Shown here: positions 35,496 to 43,824 of the stretch, piece by piece
Layout of the letters: each line of letters starts with the position of its first letter
How positions within the stretch are numbered: the first letter of the stretch is position 1
Assembly (NCBI RefSeq): GCF_001639145.1
Contig: NZ_LROY01000002.1
Location: 1,892,501-1,956,500 of the forward strand
DNA length: 64,000 bases
Source of the DNA: Microbulbifer sp. Q7
Lineage (GTDB): Bacteria; Pseudomonadota; Gammaproteobacteria; Pseudomonadales; Cellvibrionaceae
Reading direction: 5' to 3'
Program-made: the position numbers and the translations under genes
The notes under the pieces: model-generated
Told to the model about the DNA's origin: nothing
What the model saw: the letters and a program-made list of their open reading frames with translations, nothing else
The model's database searches: none

Positions 35496-38400
35496 AGACT
35501 TCGGTCTCGACCTCTTCGATAGCGCCCAATTTTCCCTGGCTACCACTGCTGACCCTGCGCGCTTGCAGCTTTGCAATAACGCCGCCGGGAACCGAGGCCA
35601 GCACCTCATCCAGCGGTTTTGGGCGGCCAATGTGATAGCCCTGCAGCAGATCCACACCAATTTTCCGCAATCGGTCGGCCGCGCCAACATCTTCGACAAA
35701 TTCGGCAATGGTACGCGCATTCAATCGGTGGGCGACCTGGTTAATCGACTCCACGATCATCAGGTCGACAAAATTCGACTCCACCTGCCGCACAAAACTC
35801 CCGTCGATCTTGATGAAATCAATGGCAAACGCCTTGAGGTAATTGAAGGAACTGAGGCCGTTGCCAAAATCATCCAGTGCTATCTTGCACCCCATACTTC
35901 GCAGGGCGGTGACAAATTCACTGGCGTTTTCCATTTGGTTGATCATGGCCGTTTCGGTGATTTCTATTCCGAGACGTGCACTGGGAAGTTCCGCCTGCTC
36001 CAGCAACGCAACAAACTTCTCCTGAAAACCCCGGTCACCAATCGCCTCTGCAGACAGGTTCATGGCAAAACTAAGGCCACTGGCCGCCGCCAGCTTGGCC
36101 TTGTTGCATAAAAATTCATGCATAACCCAGTGGTCGATCTGCAACATCAGACCATAGCGCTCTGCAGCGGGAATAAATGCACTGGGAGCAATCAGTGTGC
36201 CATCCACGTCCACCATCCGCACCAGTAACTCATGGTGGCTGATCCGTGTTGGATCCTGAGCATCGGCGATCGGCTGCGCAAAAAGCTGCAGTCGGTTTTC
36301 ATCGAGCGCCTCGCGAATGCGCGAGGCCATATGGATTTCGCGATGCTGATCGGCGGCCGCGCTGCTATCCGCCTCGTACAGCATGACCACGCCGCGCCCC
36401 GCATGCTTTGCAGAATAACAGGCGACATCGGCCTGACTCATCAGATCAGCCACCTGGTTATTGTCCCGGCGCACTTCCGTAAGGCCCACACTGGCGCCCA
36501 CATCGAACACCCGTCCGGCCCAGGGAAAACGCAGCGCAATAATTTTTCGCACTAACTGTTCGCAGCGCAAAAGGCCCTGTTCCTTGCTGCAGTCGCGCAA
36601 CAAAATACCGAATTCATCACCGCCCAGCCGCGCCACGCAATCGGTCTCCCGCAACTGGCCCTTCAGAAAGCGCGCCACATTGCGCAGCAGCGCATCACCC
36701 GCTTGGTGGCCGGCGCTATCATTAATCACTTTGAAGCGATCAAGATCCATGTAAGCCAGGGTGTGTACCAGGTCGCTGTTGCGCACCGAGGCAACCGCCT
36801 CCAGCAATTCCCGCCGGAAGGCTTCACGATTAGGCAAATGCGTGAGATCGTCGTGGTGGGCCTTGTAGCGAAGCTGGCGAATCAGGCGGCGGGTTTCCGT
36901 TACATCCTGAAACACCAACACGGCACCGAGCACCTGGCCGCTGGTACTGCGCAGTGGCGACGCGGAACACTTCACGTCGTAGCTGTTGCCGTGACGGTCG
37001 TGCAACACAGAACTCTCCGCAGAGCCAAACGGCATAACATGGTGCAGACATTCCTTCACCGGGCTCTGCACCCGTTGCCCTTCCCGTCCGTTGGACAACT
37101 GCAATACATCGTCGATATCACGCCCTTGCACCTCGCCGAGGGTCCAGCCAGTGAGCTGCTCGGCCACCGGATTCATGAACGTGATCTGGCGGCGGTTGTC
37201 TGTGGCGATCACGGCATCCGCGATGGCGTCCAGGGTTACCTGCAGGTGCTCTTTTTCCTCTTCCAGCGAACGCGCCATCCGCTTGTTATCGGTAATGTCC
37301 CGCAAGATACCGATCAGGCGCACCGGTCGCCCGTCTTCAGACCACTCCATCACACGCGCCGATTCATGAATCCAGCGCTCATCACCAGCATCCGTACGCA
37401 CCCGGTACTGACACTCGATATCCATTACCTGGCCACTGAAGTGGGCCAACTGTGCGCGCAACAGCTGGTCGCGATCCTCCTCGACCACCCGCGCCAGCCA
37501 ATCCTGCCGACTGGCCAGCTTTTCCGCATCAATACCAACTCCGCTGCGCAACCAGTCGGAATAAAAGGTGTTTCCAGTCGCGAGGTCCCAGTCATACACC
37601 ACCTGACCGGTTACGGTAAGGGAGAACTTCCAGCGCTCCTCGGCTTTTGCCAGCTGCGCTTCACTGCGTTTTCTCCAGTCGATGTCCTCAACCTGCACCA
37701 CGGCATACAGGGGTTCATCACTCGCTCCGCGGGCAAGACTGCACGACCAGTGCCCCCACGCCCGCTCACCGCTTTTGCACAGAAACCGCCACTCGGCGTC
37801 CTGTATATAGCCCTGCTCGAAATTGAACAGCGGGTCCCGGCGATCGTTCCCGGTGCCGTGTTGTGGTAACGGCCCATTGGCCTGCTCTTCTGCGGGTGCA
37901 ATGACTTCGCGAATATCCAAACCCCGCAGTTCAGCTTCCGAGTAACCGATAAACCGGCAAAAACTCGGGTTGGCCTGAATAATCCGGTTATCCAGCGACA
38001 CCAGCAGCATGCCAATGCGCGATGCACTCATGGCCGCGCGGAAACTGCTCTCCATTTCAATAATGCGCTGACTGCGCTTGCGCTCGACACTCGAGGCCAC
38101 CGCCATCACGTAGGCCGGAATCACAGCGGCATACAGCGGCAAAAATCCCAGCGGGCTGCGTACCGCCTGCAGGTGTTCCGGCAACCAACTGCTGCCGTTG
38201 ATGAGCACTACCAGGAACACCAGTACTGCGGTAAACACCAAAAACAGGGTCTGGGGCAATGTCAGGCGGGACGCTGCCCAGATCAGCGGCAGCGCAACAA
38301 AGACAAACGGATACGGCACAAAGCACAGGATGGCCAGGATACACGCCAGCGAAACGACGGAGACTAAACACAAGCGGGCCAACGGCCGCGGCGCAAGCCA

Positions 38401-38991
38401 GTCCGAGCGTGTGCTGAAGTTGAGCAAATGAAGAAACGGCAGGAATACACTGATACCGACGGTATCCGCCAAAAACCAGAACAGGAAAACATCACCGAAG
38501 GGCAGCCCGCGAAACAGGGCTGCGATGGTCGCGCCCACACCAGCGCCCGCCAGGGTCGACAAAACAGCGCCGAAGAAAAGAAACCGCAACCAGCGCAACA
38601 CGCTGCCAAAGAAATCGCCATCCGCACAGAAAAAGCGCAGTAGTGCGGCCCCTGCCAATGACTCGACCAAGCCCGCCACGGAGTACAGGAATGCGATATG
38701 CCACTCAAGGCCACTGGCTAAGGAAGCCGCTGTGCACCCAGCGAAAGCGGCGAGCAACAGCAGCATCCAGTCCCGGTAGGGAAAACGATAAAGCACGGCG
38801 ATGGTGAGCGCATCGGCAAGCCAGATCGCGGCAATGCCATCGCCAGTGGAGAGAAACCTTTTGCACACATAGGCAAGGCAAAAGTTGCCTACGAGCAGCA
38901 GTAAGGCCACCGCAAAATGATTGGCTCGCGCACCGTCAAGCCCAACAGTTGTCTGGGGCGGATTGACCCCGCCAGGAAAGCGAACGGACAT
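35494..38991 (-). CDS. MASE1-PAS-GGDEF-EAL membrane sensor of cyclic-di-GMP metabolism
   Basis: This is a 1165-residue protein. An N-terminal MASE1-type region (about residues 20-305) has eight to ten hydrophobic segments. Three PAS/PAC domains follow, at about 315-440 (GMLLVSLDNRIIQANPSFCRFIGYSE), 450-570, and 580-700 (ATDNRRQITFMNPVAEQLTGW). The diguanylate cyclase domain has an intact RLGGDEFGILL at about 788-793. The phosphodiesterase domain has HELLVRM at about 922 (Glu of ExLxR kept), DDFGNGLSSFNYLK and KIDGSFV. Both halves therefore look potentially active, and net direction cannot be predicted. It lies 76 bases after a PAS histidine kinase gene in the same direction, suggesting a shared signalling unit. 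Confidence 0.9.
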   Translation of the reverse strand: MSVRFPGGVNPPQTTVGLDGARANHFAVALLLLVGNFCLAYVCKRFLSTGDGIAAIWLADALTIAVLYRFPYRDWMLLLLAAFAGCTAASLASGLEWHIAFLYSVAGLVESLAGAALLRFFCADGDFFGSVLRWLRFLFFGAVLSTLAGAGVGATIAALFRGLPFGDVFLFWFLADTVGISVFLPFLHLLNFSTRSDWLAPRPLARLCLVSVVSLACILAILCFVPYPFVFVALPLIWAASRLTLPQTLFLVFTAVLVFLVVLINGSSWLPEHLQAVRSPLGFLPLYAAVIPAYVMAVASSVERKRSQRIIEMESSFRAAMSASRIGMLLVSLDNRIIQANPSFCRFIGYSEAELRGLDIREVIAPAEEQANGPLPQHGTGNDRRDPLFNFEQGYIQDAEWRFLCKSGERAWGHWSCSLARGASDEPLYAVVQVEDIDWRKRSEAQLAKAEERWKFSLTVTGQVVYDWDLATGNTFYSDWLRSGVGIDAEKLASRQDWLARVVEEDRDQLLRAQLAHFSGQVMDIECQYRVRTDAGDERWIHESARVMEWSEDGRPVRLIGILRDITDNKRMARSLEEEKEHLQVTLDAIADAVIATDNRRQITFMNPVAEQLTGWTLGEVQGRDIDDVLQLSNGREGQRVQSPVKECLHHVMPFGSAESSVLHDRHGNSYDVKCSASPLRSTSGQVLGAVLVFQDVTETRRLIRQLRYKAHHDDLTHLPNREAFRRELLEAVASVRNSDLVHTLAYMDLDRFKVINDSAGHQAGDALLRNVARFLKGQLRETDCVARLGGDEFGILLRDCSKEQGLLRCEQLVRKIIALRFPWAGRVFDVGASVGLTEVRRDNNQVADLMSQADVACYSAKHAGRGVVMLYEADSSAAADQHREIHMASRIREALDENRLQLFAQPIADAQDPTRISHHELLVRMVDVDGTLIAPSAFIPAAERYGLMLQIDHWVMHEFLCNKAKLAAASGLSFAMNLSAEAIGDRGFQEKFVALLEQAELPSARLGIEITETAMINQMENASEFVTALRSMGCKIALDDFGNGLSSFNYLKAFAIDFIKIDGSFVRQVESNFVDLMIVESINQVAHRLNARTIAEFVEDVGAADRLRKIGVDLLQGYHIGRPKPLDEVLASVPGGVIAKLQARRVSSGSQGKLGAIEEVETEV

Positions 38992-39067
38992 CGACCAAAC
39001 TTCCTTTTGGCTGGAATTATTATTGTTGAGAGCCGAGCACTCAGGCTGCCTCAGTCACCCTTCGAAT

Positions 39068-41173
39068 TCACTGAACGGAAGATGGCCCGGTGGCAACGCC
39101 GCTGCCAGGCTCACCATTCAGGGACAGGCAATAGCGCAACCCTTCCGCCAGTATCTGGAGGTCGTAGCTCGTCGGCACACAGACATCCAGGCAATCGCTG
39201 CACTGATCAACCACCCCCATCAGGGGTATAGCTGCGATTGTCTTGTCACCGCGCACAATCGCGGAGAACTCCTGCAGGGATATTCCCGGCAACTCGCCAT
39301 CCACGACGATCACATCGGCGGCGCCGGTGCGGGCGCCAAAGATGGCTTTCATCGCATCAGTTGCCACCTGCAGCTCCACCTGTTGCGCCGCTGACAGCAC
39401 CGCTTTCATCCGGCTCGCCCAGGCTGACCTGGCCGTGACATACAATACGCGGCAGGCAGGTAACGCACTGGTGTAATCGGGACGGGCCGCCATCTGCAAC
39501 ACTTCACAGGGGGCATCGTTCATCATGAATTCAACCCAGAATACCGAGCCCTGCCCCTCTTCACTGTCGAAACCGATGCGCCCACCCATGGCTTCGGTCA
39601 ACTGCCGGGCAATGGCAAGGCCAACGCCGGTACCTTCAATTTTTCCCTGCTCTGCCCCCAGGCGGTTAAACGGCTCAAATACATGCGCCTGCTGACCGGC
39701 CGCGATGCCACTGCCGGTGTCGAGCACACTCATGCGCAACCAACCCTCGGCCTGCGGGGAAAAGGTGATCACCACACGTCCGTTTTCGCGATTGTACTTG
39801 ATCGCGTTGCCCACCAGATTCAGCACCACCTGCTTGAAGCGGATGGGATCCGCGAGCACATAGGCATGCTCCCATCCCAGCGGCTCGAAGGTGAGCGACA
39901 CTTTGCGGGTTTCGGCCAAGGGCTCCAGTAACTGGCGACAGTCGGCCACCAGCGCTGCAGGTTGCACGGGCTCGATCGACGGCGCCAAGCGATTACTGTC
40001 GATGCGGGCCAGGTCCAGCACGTCGCCAACGAGATGCAGCAGGTGCTGCCCGGCTTTGCGAATTTCCGCCAGGCGCCGGCGCTGATCCGGATTCAGGCTC
40101 TGGTCGAGCTCGACCATCTGGCTGTAGCCGAGAATGGCGTTCAGTGGCGTGCGCAGCTCATGGCTGAGGCTGGAGATCAGATCCGCCCGGTCCCGGCTCT
40201 CCTGCCGCAACCTGCCCAGTTCTTCTTCCAGCTTGAGCTGTTTCTTTTTTCTCGCCGTAATGTCCTGCAAGGTGCCCAGCACCCGAATTGGCTGACCGGC
40301 GCTGCTGTGTTGCACATTGCCTCGGCACCGCACCCAAACGACCCCGCGCTCCCGGTGCTTGAGTCGAAACTCGATATCCAGCGGCAGTTGCTCGCGCACG
40401 TTGTCTTCCATTGCCTGTTTTACATCGGGATAGTCATCCTCGACCATATGGGTCTTCCAGCGCGCCAGCGCTGCGCGCGCATCCGACTCACTCTGGCCGC
40501 GGGAATACCCCAGCATGCGCCAGCAGGCGTCATCCAGAACAACTTCGTCCACGCGCAGATCCCACTCCCACAGGCCGTCGCCCACCGAATCCAGCGCATA
40601 GTGAAAACGCTCACCCGAAAAATAGGAAAGAGAGCGGGACGAGAGGGACTCACTGTAATCGGTGCAACCACCAAGGAAGAAACGGGCGCCGGAGGGAGCA
40701 GTAAACGCGCGTGCCCACAAACGCAGCCAGACCGGCTGTCCGTCTCGGCCGTAGGCACGGATCGTGGTATCGACAAAGGTGCCCTGCTGGCACAGCCGGG
40801 CACGCAGCGCCAGAAGCCCATCGCGATCATCGGAGTGAACCAGGGCCAGATCACCGCTCCAGACGCCGGATAAGGCTGCTTCGGGGTCCCGGTGCAACTG
40901 CAACCAGAGATTGCCGGTCGCACGCTGGACACCACTGTCCGGGTGCCACTCCCAAACGCCCCGATTGGCACTCAATAGCAGGCTGTGCAGGTAGCGCACC
41001 TGGGTGAGTGCCTGCGTTGGCTGCAGTCCATCCAGCTCGCCAGGGGTGGCGAGGCTCAGGCGGACCGCCTGGGGTCGGGAAAGATCGGAATTCGACACGC
41101 TATTGCCGTCACTGTTTGCCGTCAGAGCCGTTACTGCCGTGGGCGCCAGCGCGGTGCCGGCCCCCATGAGCAT
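39068..41173 (-). CDS. PAS-domain sensor histidine kinase with degenerate C-terminal receiver
   Basis: The protein has about 700 residues and no membrane segment after my chosen start. Two PAS domains ([17 protein letters not shown] and [23 protein letters not shown]) precede HisKA ([19 protein letters not shown]) and HATPase_c ([29 protein letters not shown]). The last 120 residues have a receiver-like fold with IVVDGELPG holding a possible phospho-Asp, but the N-terminal acidic pair is replaced ([10 protein letters not shown]) and the conserved Lys is absent (VPTSYDL). I start at ATG 41173, because the frame upstream runs through a strong terminator; ATG 41167 is an alternative and no clear Shine-Dalgarno serves either. 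It precedes the MASE1-GGDEF-EAL gene. Confidence 0.82.
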   Translation of the reverse strand: MLMGAGTALAPTAVTALTANSDGNSVSNSDLSRPQAVRLSLATPGELDGLQPTQALTQVRYLHSLLLSANRGVWEWHPDSGVQRATGNLWLQLHRDPEAALSGVWSGDLALVHSDDRDGLLALRARLCQQGTFVDTTIRAYGRDGQPVWLRLWARAFTAPSGARFFLGGCTDYSESLSSRSLSYFSGERFHYALDSVGDGLWEWDLRVDEVVLDDACWRMLGYSRGQSESDARAALARWKTHMVEDDYPDVKQAMEDNVREQLPLDIEFRLKHRERGVVWVRCRGNVQHSSAGQPIRVLGTLQDITARKKKQLKLEEELGRLRQESRDRADLISSLSHELRTPLNAILGYSQMVELDQSLNPDQRRRLAEIRKAGQHLLHLVGDVLDLARIDSNRLAPSIEPVQPAALVADCRQLLEPLAETRKVSLTFEPLGWEHAYVLADPIRFKQVVLNLVGNAIKYNRENGRVVITFSPQAEGWLRMSVLDTGSGIAAGQQAHVFEPFNRLGAEQGKIEGTGVGLAIARQLTEAMGGRIGFDSEEGQGSVFWVEFMMNDAPCEVLQMAARPDYTSALPACRVLYVTARSAWASRMKAVLSAAQQVELQVATDAMKAIFGARTGAADVIVVDGELPGISLQEFSAIVRGDKTIAAIPLMGVVDQCSDCLDVCVPTSYDLQILAEGLRYCLSLNGEPGSGVATGPSSVQ

Positions 41174-41214
41174 TCGGGAAACATCGAAGGCTAGTGAAGC
41201 ACTTATCAGCGGAT

Positions 41215-41240
41215 AAAAAAAGGCCCCGCAATGCGGGGCC
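41215..41240 (-). terminator. Strong rho-independent terminator upstream of the histidine kinase
   Basis: GGCCCCGC-ATT-GCGGGGCC followed by seven T on the minus strand. There is no minus-strand gene upstream whose 3' end it could serve, up to the divergent desaturase at 41767. It therefore belongs to a non-coding transcript or leader. Confidence 0.9.
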
Positions 41241-41336
41241 CAAAATAGCGATGATGAGAGAAAACGGGAAGTCACGCATTATTACAATTGCCATAACCCG
41301 TGATGGATTCCCGGAGCGCAGGCCAATTGGCCTACA
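41215..41336 (-). ncRNA. Candidate small RNA or attenuated leader upstream of the histidine kinase
   Basis: No protein gene explains this stretch. A sigma-54-type promoter at 41348-41362 would start a transcript near 41336, and a strong terminator ends at 41215, giving about 120 nt. Inside are a 14-base palindrome (AGGCCAATTGGCCT), a CCGGGAATCC...ACGGG region and the terminator stem. It could be a free small RNA, or a leader whose terminator controls read-through into the kinase gene that starts about 40 bases further on. No known RNA family is recognised. Confidence 0.5.
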
Positions 41337-41347
41337 CAGTAGATATA

Positions 41348-41362
41348 GCAATCGGTGTGCCA
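41348..41362 (-). promoter_or_regulatory. Sigma-54 (RpoN) -24/-12 promoter element
   Basis: On the minus strand TGGCAC-ACCGA-TTGC keeps every core base and the five-base spacing of the RpoN consensus (TGGCAC-N5-TTGC). It points toward the terminator at 41215-41240 and the kinase gene. The activator binding site upstream is not identifiable by eye. Confidence 0.75.
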
Positions 41363-41766
41363 ACTTTTAAAATCGCGCTACAAATCGTCTAAAATCCACA
41401 AATCGCGCAAAGTTTCATCAGTGCAGACCGCTGGCGCAAAAAGTTTCCGCACCTCCGAGGGAACCATAGCGACGTTATGACGACAAAATGACAGCGCTTG
41501 ACCCAAGGGCGAACGCGCGAACACGCTCTTGCACCAAAATAACGCATTATGCCGCTCGAAACCGGATAAACTGACTAACCATTCTCAAATCGCGCGCTCT
41601 CGTCCCTTTGTGCGGATGTCGAAAGCGCCCATCTGCGGTAGCATCTATCCTCATTGGCCAAGCCAAGACGTGCACCCACCGCTGCCAAACAGCGACGGCG
41701 CACCTCGCTACCCGGGTCCGCCAATGGGCCCACATGAATTAGAAAGGCTCTAACAAGGTTGTAAGT
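41363..41766. other. Intergenic region upstream of the desaturase
   Basis: About 400 bases between the sigma-54 element and the desaturase start. They should hold the desaturase promoter and any enhancer for the leftward sigma-54 promoter. Short frames here (for example 41529-41753) show no protein-like features. Confidence 0.45.
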
Positions 41767-42909
41767 ATGAAAGCAGTCCCCGAAGCCCCCCGAATCTGGC
41801 TGACAACCATTCTGTTTGCCAGTACCGCCCTGGTGGCTCTGGTGCTCGTCCCCCTCTACGGTGTTCTGGTTGGCTACCACTGGTACCAGTGGCTGGCGTT
41901 TGCGGTTCTCGGCGCCTTCTGCGGCCTCTCCATTACCGCTGGCTACCACCGTCTCTGGTCTCACCGCACCTATGAGGCCCACTGGTCTCTGCGTCTTTTC
42001 TTTGCCCTGTTTGGCGCCGCCGCGCTGCAGAACAGTGCCCTGATCTGGTGTTCCGGTCACCGTCGCCACCACCGCCATTGCGACGACAACGACAACGACC
42101 CCTACTCCGCCAACCGCGGTTTCTGGTTTTCCCATATCGGCTGGATGCTGCGTGACTATCCCAGCGGAAAGGTCGACTTCGACAACGCCAAAGACCTGCA
42201 GCGCGACAAAATCGTGATGTGGCAGCACAACCACTACGTGCCCATTACCGTCGCCATGAATGTTGGTGTTCCGCTGGTTCTCGGCCTGCTGACGGGTGAC
42301 GTGCTCGGTATGTTACTGCTGGCCGGAGTGCTGCGTATCGTGGTCAACCACCACACCACGTTCTTCATCAATTCACTGGCCCACATCTGGGGCCGCCGCC
42401 CTTACACCGACGAAAATACCGCGCGGGATAACGACCTGCTCGCGTTCTTCACCTTTGGTGAGGGCTACCACAACTACCACCATATCTTCCAGACCGATTA
42501 CCGCAACGGCATCCGCTGGTATCACTGGGATCCGACCAAATGGCTGATTAAAACTGCCAGCTGGCTGGGTATGGCGCGCAACCTGAAAACAGTGCCGGCA
42601 ATCCGTATCCAACGGGCCATGCTGACCATGCAGTTCAAACGTGCGGAGCAAAAGCTCGAGCACTCGAAGCACCGGGAAAGCTGGAAGCAGCTGCTGGAGC
42701 GCGAGTCCCAGGATTTCTCTGCCGCTCTCGCAGAGTGGAAGGAATTGCAGCAACAGCGTTATGAGAACGCGCGCGAGCGCCTGCTGAGCACCTGGGAAAA
42801 TGCCGCCATCCGCACCCGGGTGAAGGAGCTTGAATACAGCCTGAAGATGCAGCGTAAACGCCTGCAAATCATGATGGAACAGTTCCACCTGGCGCCAGCC
42901 ACGGCGTGA
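41767..42909 (+). CDS. Membrane fatty-acid desaturase (acyl-CoA delta-9 type)
   Basis: The 380-residue protein inserts a double bond into saturated acyl chains in the inner membrane. The three histidine boxes of the stearoyl-CoA desaturase family are present: HRLWSH, HRRHHRHCDD and EGYHNYHH. Four hydrophobic segments (LFASTALVALVLVPLYGV, WLAFAVLGAFCGLSI, and two around residues 155-200) frame them. The last 100 residues form a charged, coiled-coil-like extension (FKRAEQKLEHSKHRESW...), seen in some marine gammaproteobacterial members. A good terminator follows. Confidence 0.93.
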   Translation: MKAVPEAPRIWLTTILFASTALVALVLVPLYGVLVGYHWYQWLAFAVLGAFCGLSITAGYHRLWSHRTYEAHWSLRLFFALFGAAALQNSALIWCSGHRRHHRHCDDNDNDPYSANRGFWFSHIGWMLRDYPSGKVDFDNAKDLQRDKIVMWQHNHYVPITVAMNVGVPLVLGLLTGDVLGMLLLAGVLRIVVNHHTTFFINSLAHIWGRRPYTDENTARDNDLLAFFTFGEGYHNYHHIFQTDYRNGIRWYHWDPTKWLIKTASWLGMARNLKTVPAIRIQRAMLTMQFKRAEQKLEHSKHRESWKQLLERESQDFSAALAEWKELQQQRYENARERLLSTWENAAIRTRVKELEYSLKMQRKRLQIMMEQFHLAPATA

Positions 42910-42917
42910 AAATACAC

Positions 42918-42946
42918 AAGGCGATCCCCCGGGATCGCCTTTTTTG
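42918..42946 (+). terminator. Rho-independent terminator after the desaturase
   Basis: AAGGCGATCCC-CC-GGGATCGCCTT followed by a T-run, nine bases after the desaturase stop codon. Confidence 0.92.
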
Positions 42947-43103
42947 TATCTGCCGGGTTACCCAGGCACCGGCGTTGGCGTCCAGAAGGAGGACTTGAAC
43001 GCCCGCGGATATGCACTATAACCATTAAAGGAACCTGCCAGTTCCCCTCCGACGGCCCCGTTGAGAAAACTATAATTGAGTTAACAACAGAGAAGGCGCA
43101 GAG

Positions 43104-43562
43104 ATGAAGACGTTCAAACAGGCCCATGAAGTTCTCAAAAACGCCCAGAAATTCCACCTGGACATGGCCGGTGTCTACCAGCAACTACTGGAAAATGCGC
43201 AGGACAACCGCACCCAGCTGTTGCTCAAGCACCTGTACGAGCATGAGCTGCGGATGGCAAACAACCTCAAGAATTACGGTGCGGTGGCGGAGCAGAAGGT
43301 CATGCAGACCTGGCTGCAGTACACCAACGAAGAGTCCGCCGGCGATCTGGTAAAGAACCTGTACCTGAGTGACAAGCCGAGTATCGAAGAGATCAACAAG
43401 CTGGGGCAGGAGGTGGATCGCTACTTCTCCGAGCTTTACCACTCGGTTTACGGGTCCATCGAGTCCGCCGAGGTGAAAGAGATCTTTGAAAACCTCAAGC
43501 ACATTCAGGACAAAGAGCGTATTACCCTGTCCATGGCCACAAACTCCCTCTGGGATATGTAA
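43104..43562 (+). CDS. Small all-helical protein, ferritin-like by pattern
   Basis: The family is not recognised with certainty. The 152-residue protein is predicted almost wholly helical: KTFKQAHEVLKNAQKFHLDMAGVY, LLLKHLYEHELRMANNL, VMQTWLQYTN, then IEEINKLGQEVDRYFSELYHSVYG and VKEIFENLKHIQDKERITLSM. The FHxxMAxxY and YEHE spacing resembles iron-binding helices of ferritin/rubrerythrin-like bundles, but a full set of ligands is not evident. AGAAGG lies a few bases upstream of the ATG. It is isolated between the desaturase terminator and the chitinase gene. Confidence 0.65.
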   Translation: MKTFKQAHEVLKNAQKFHLDMAGVYQQLLENAQDNRTQLLLKHLYEHELRMANNLKNYGAVAEQKVMQTWLQYTNEESAGDLVKNLYLSDKPSIEEINKLGQEVDRYFSELYHSVYGSIESAEVKEIFENLKHIQDKERITLSMATNSLWDM

Positions 43563-43824
43563 CGCGACCGTCGCCTTTCACCGCTTTCTTCACATTTCAC
43601 CCATAATCCGCGTCATCCTGTGACGCGGGCGCTGTGACGGGGCTCGCAAAGCCAGGTCAAATTGCACGAATTTGGCGCACCCTTCTACCAAAATCACTCT
43701 TTCCCAAATTTCCCGTGTTGCTTGAAACAGTTTCCGTTGCTATTTTGACAGCGATGTCATTTAGCGGCGCCGAGGTTTAGCGTCGTATTTCTATAAAAAT
43801 AATCTGCCGCAAGGTGAACATTAT

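Noticed and set aside
36703..37869. 388-codon plus-strand frame inside the GGDEF-EAL gene
   Set aside because: Antisense to PAS and GGDEF coding sequence, with no motif of its own.
41109..41363. Short Ile/Leu-rich peptide frame covering the terminator upstream of the kinase
   Set aside because: It could suggest a leader peptide, but there is no convincing ribosome binding site and no run of a single regulatory codon, so it is not listed as a gene.
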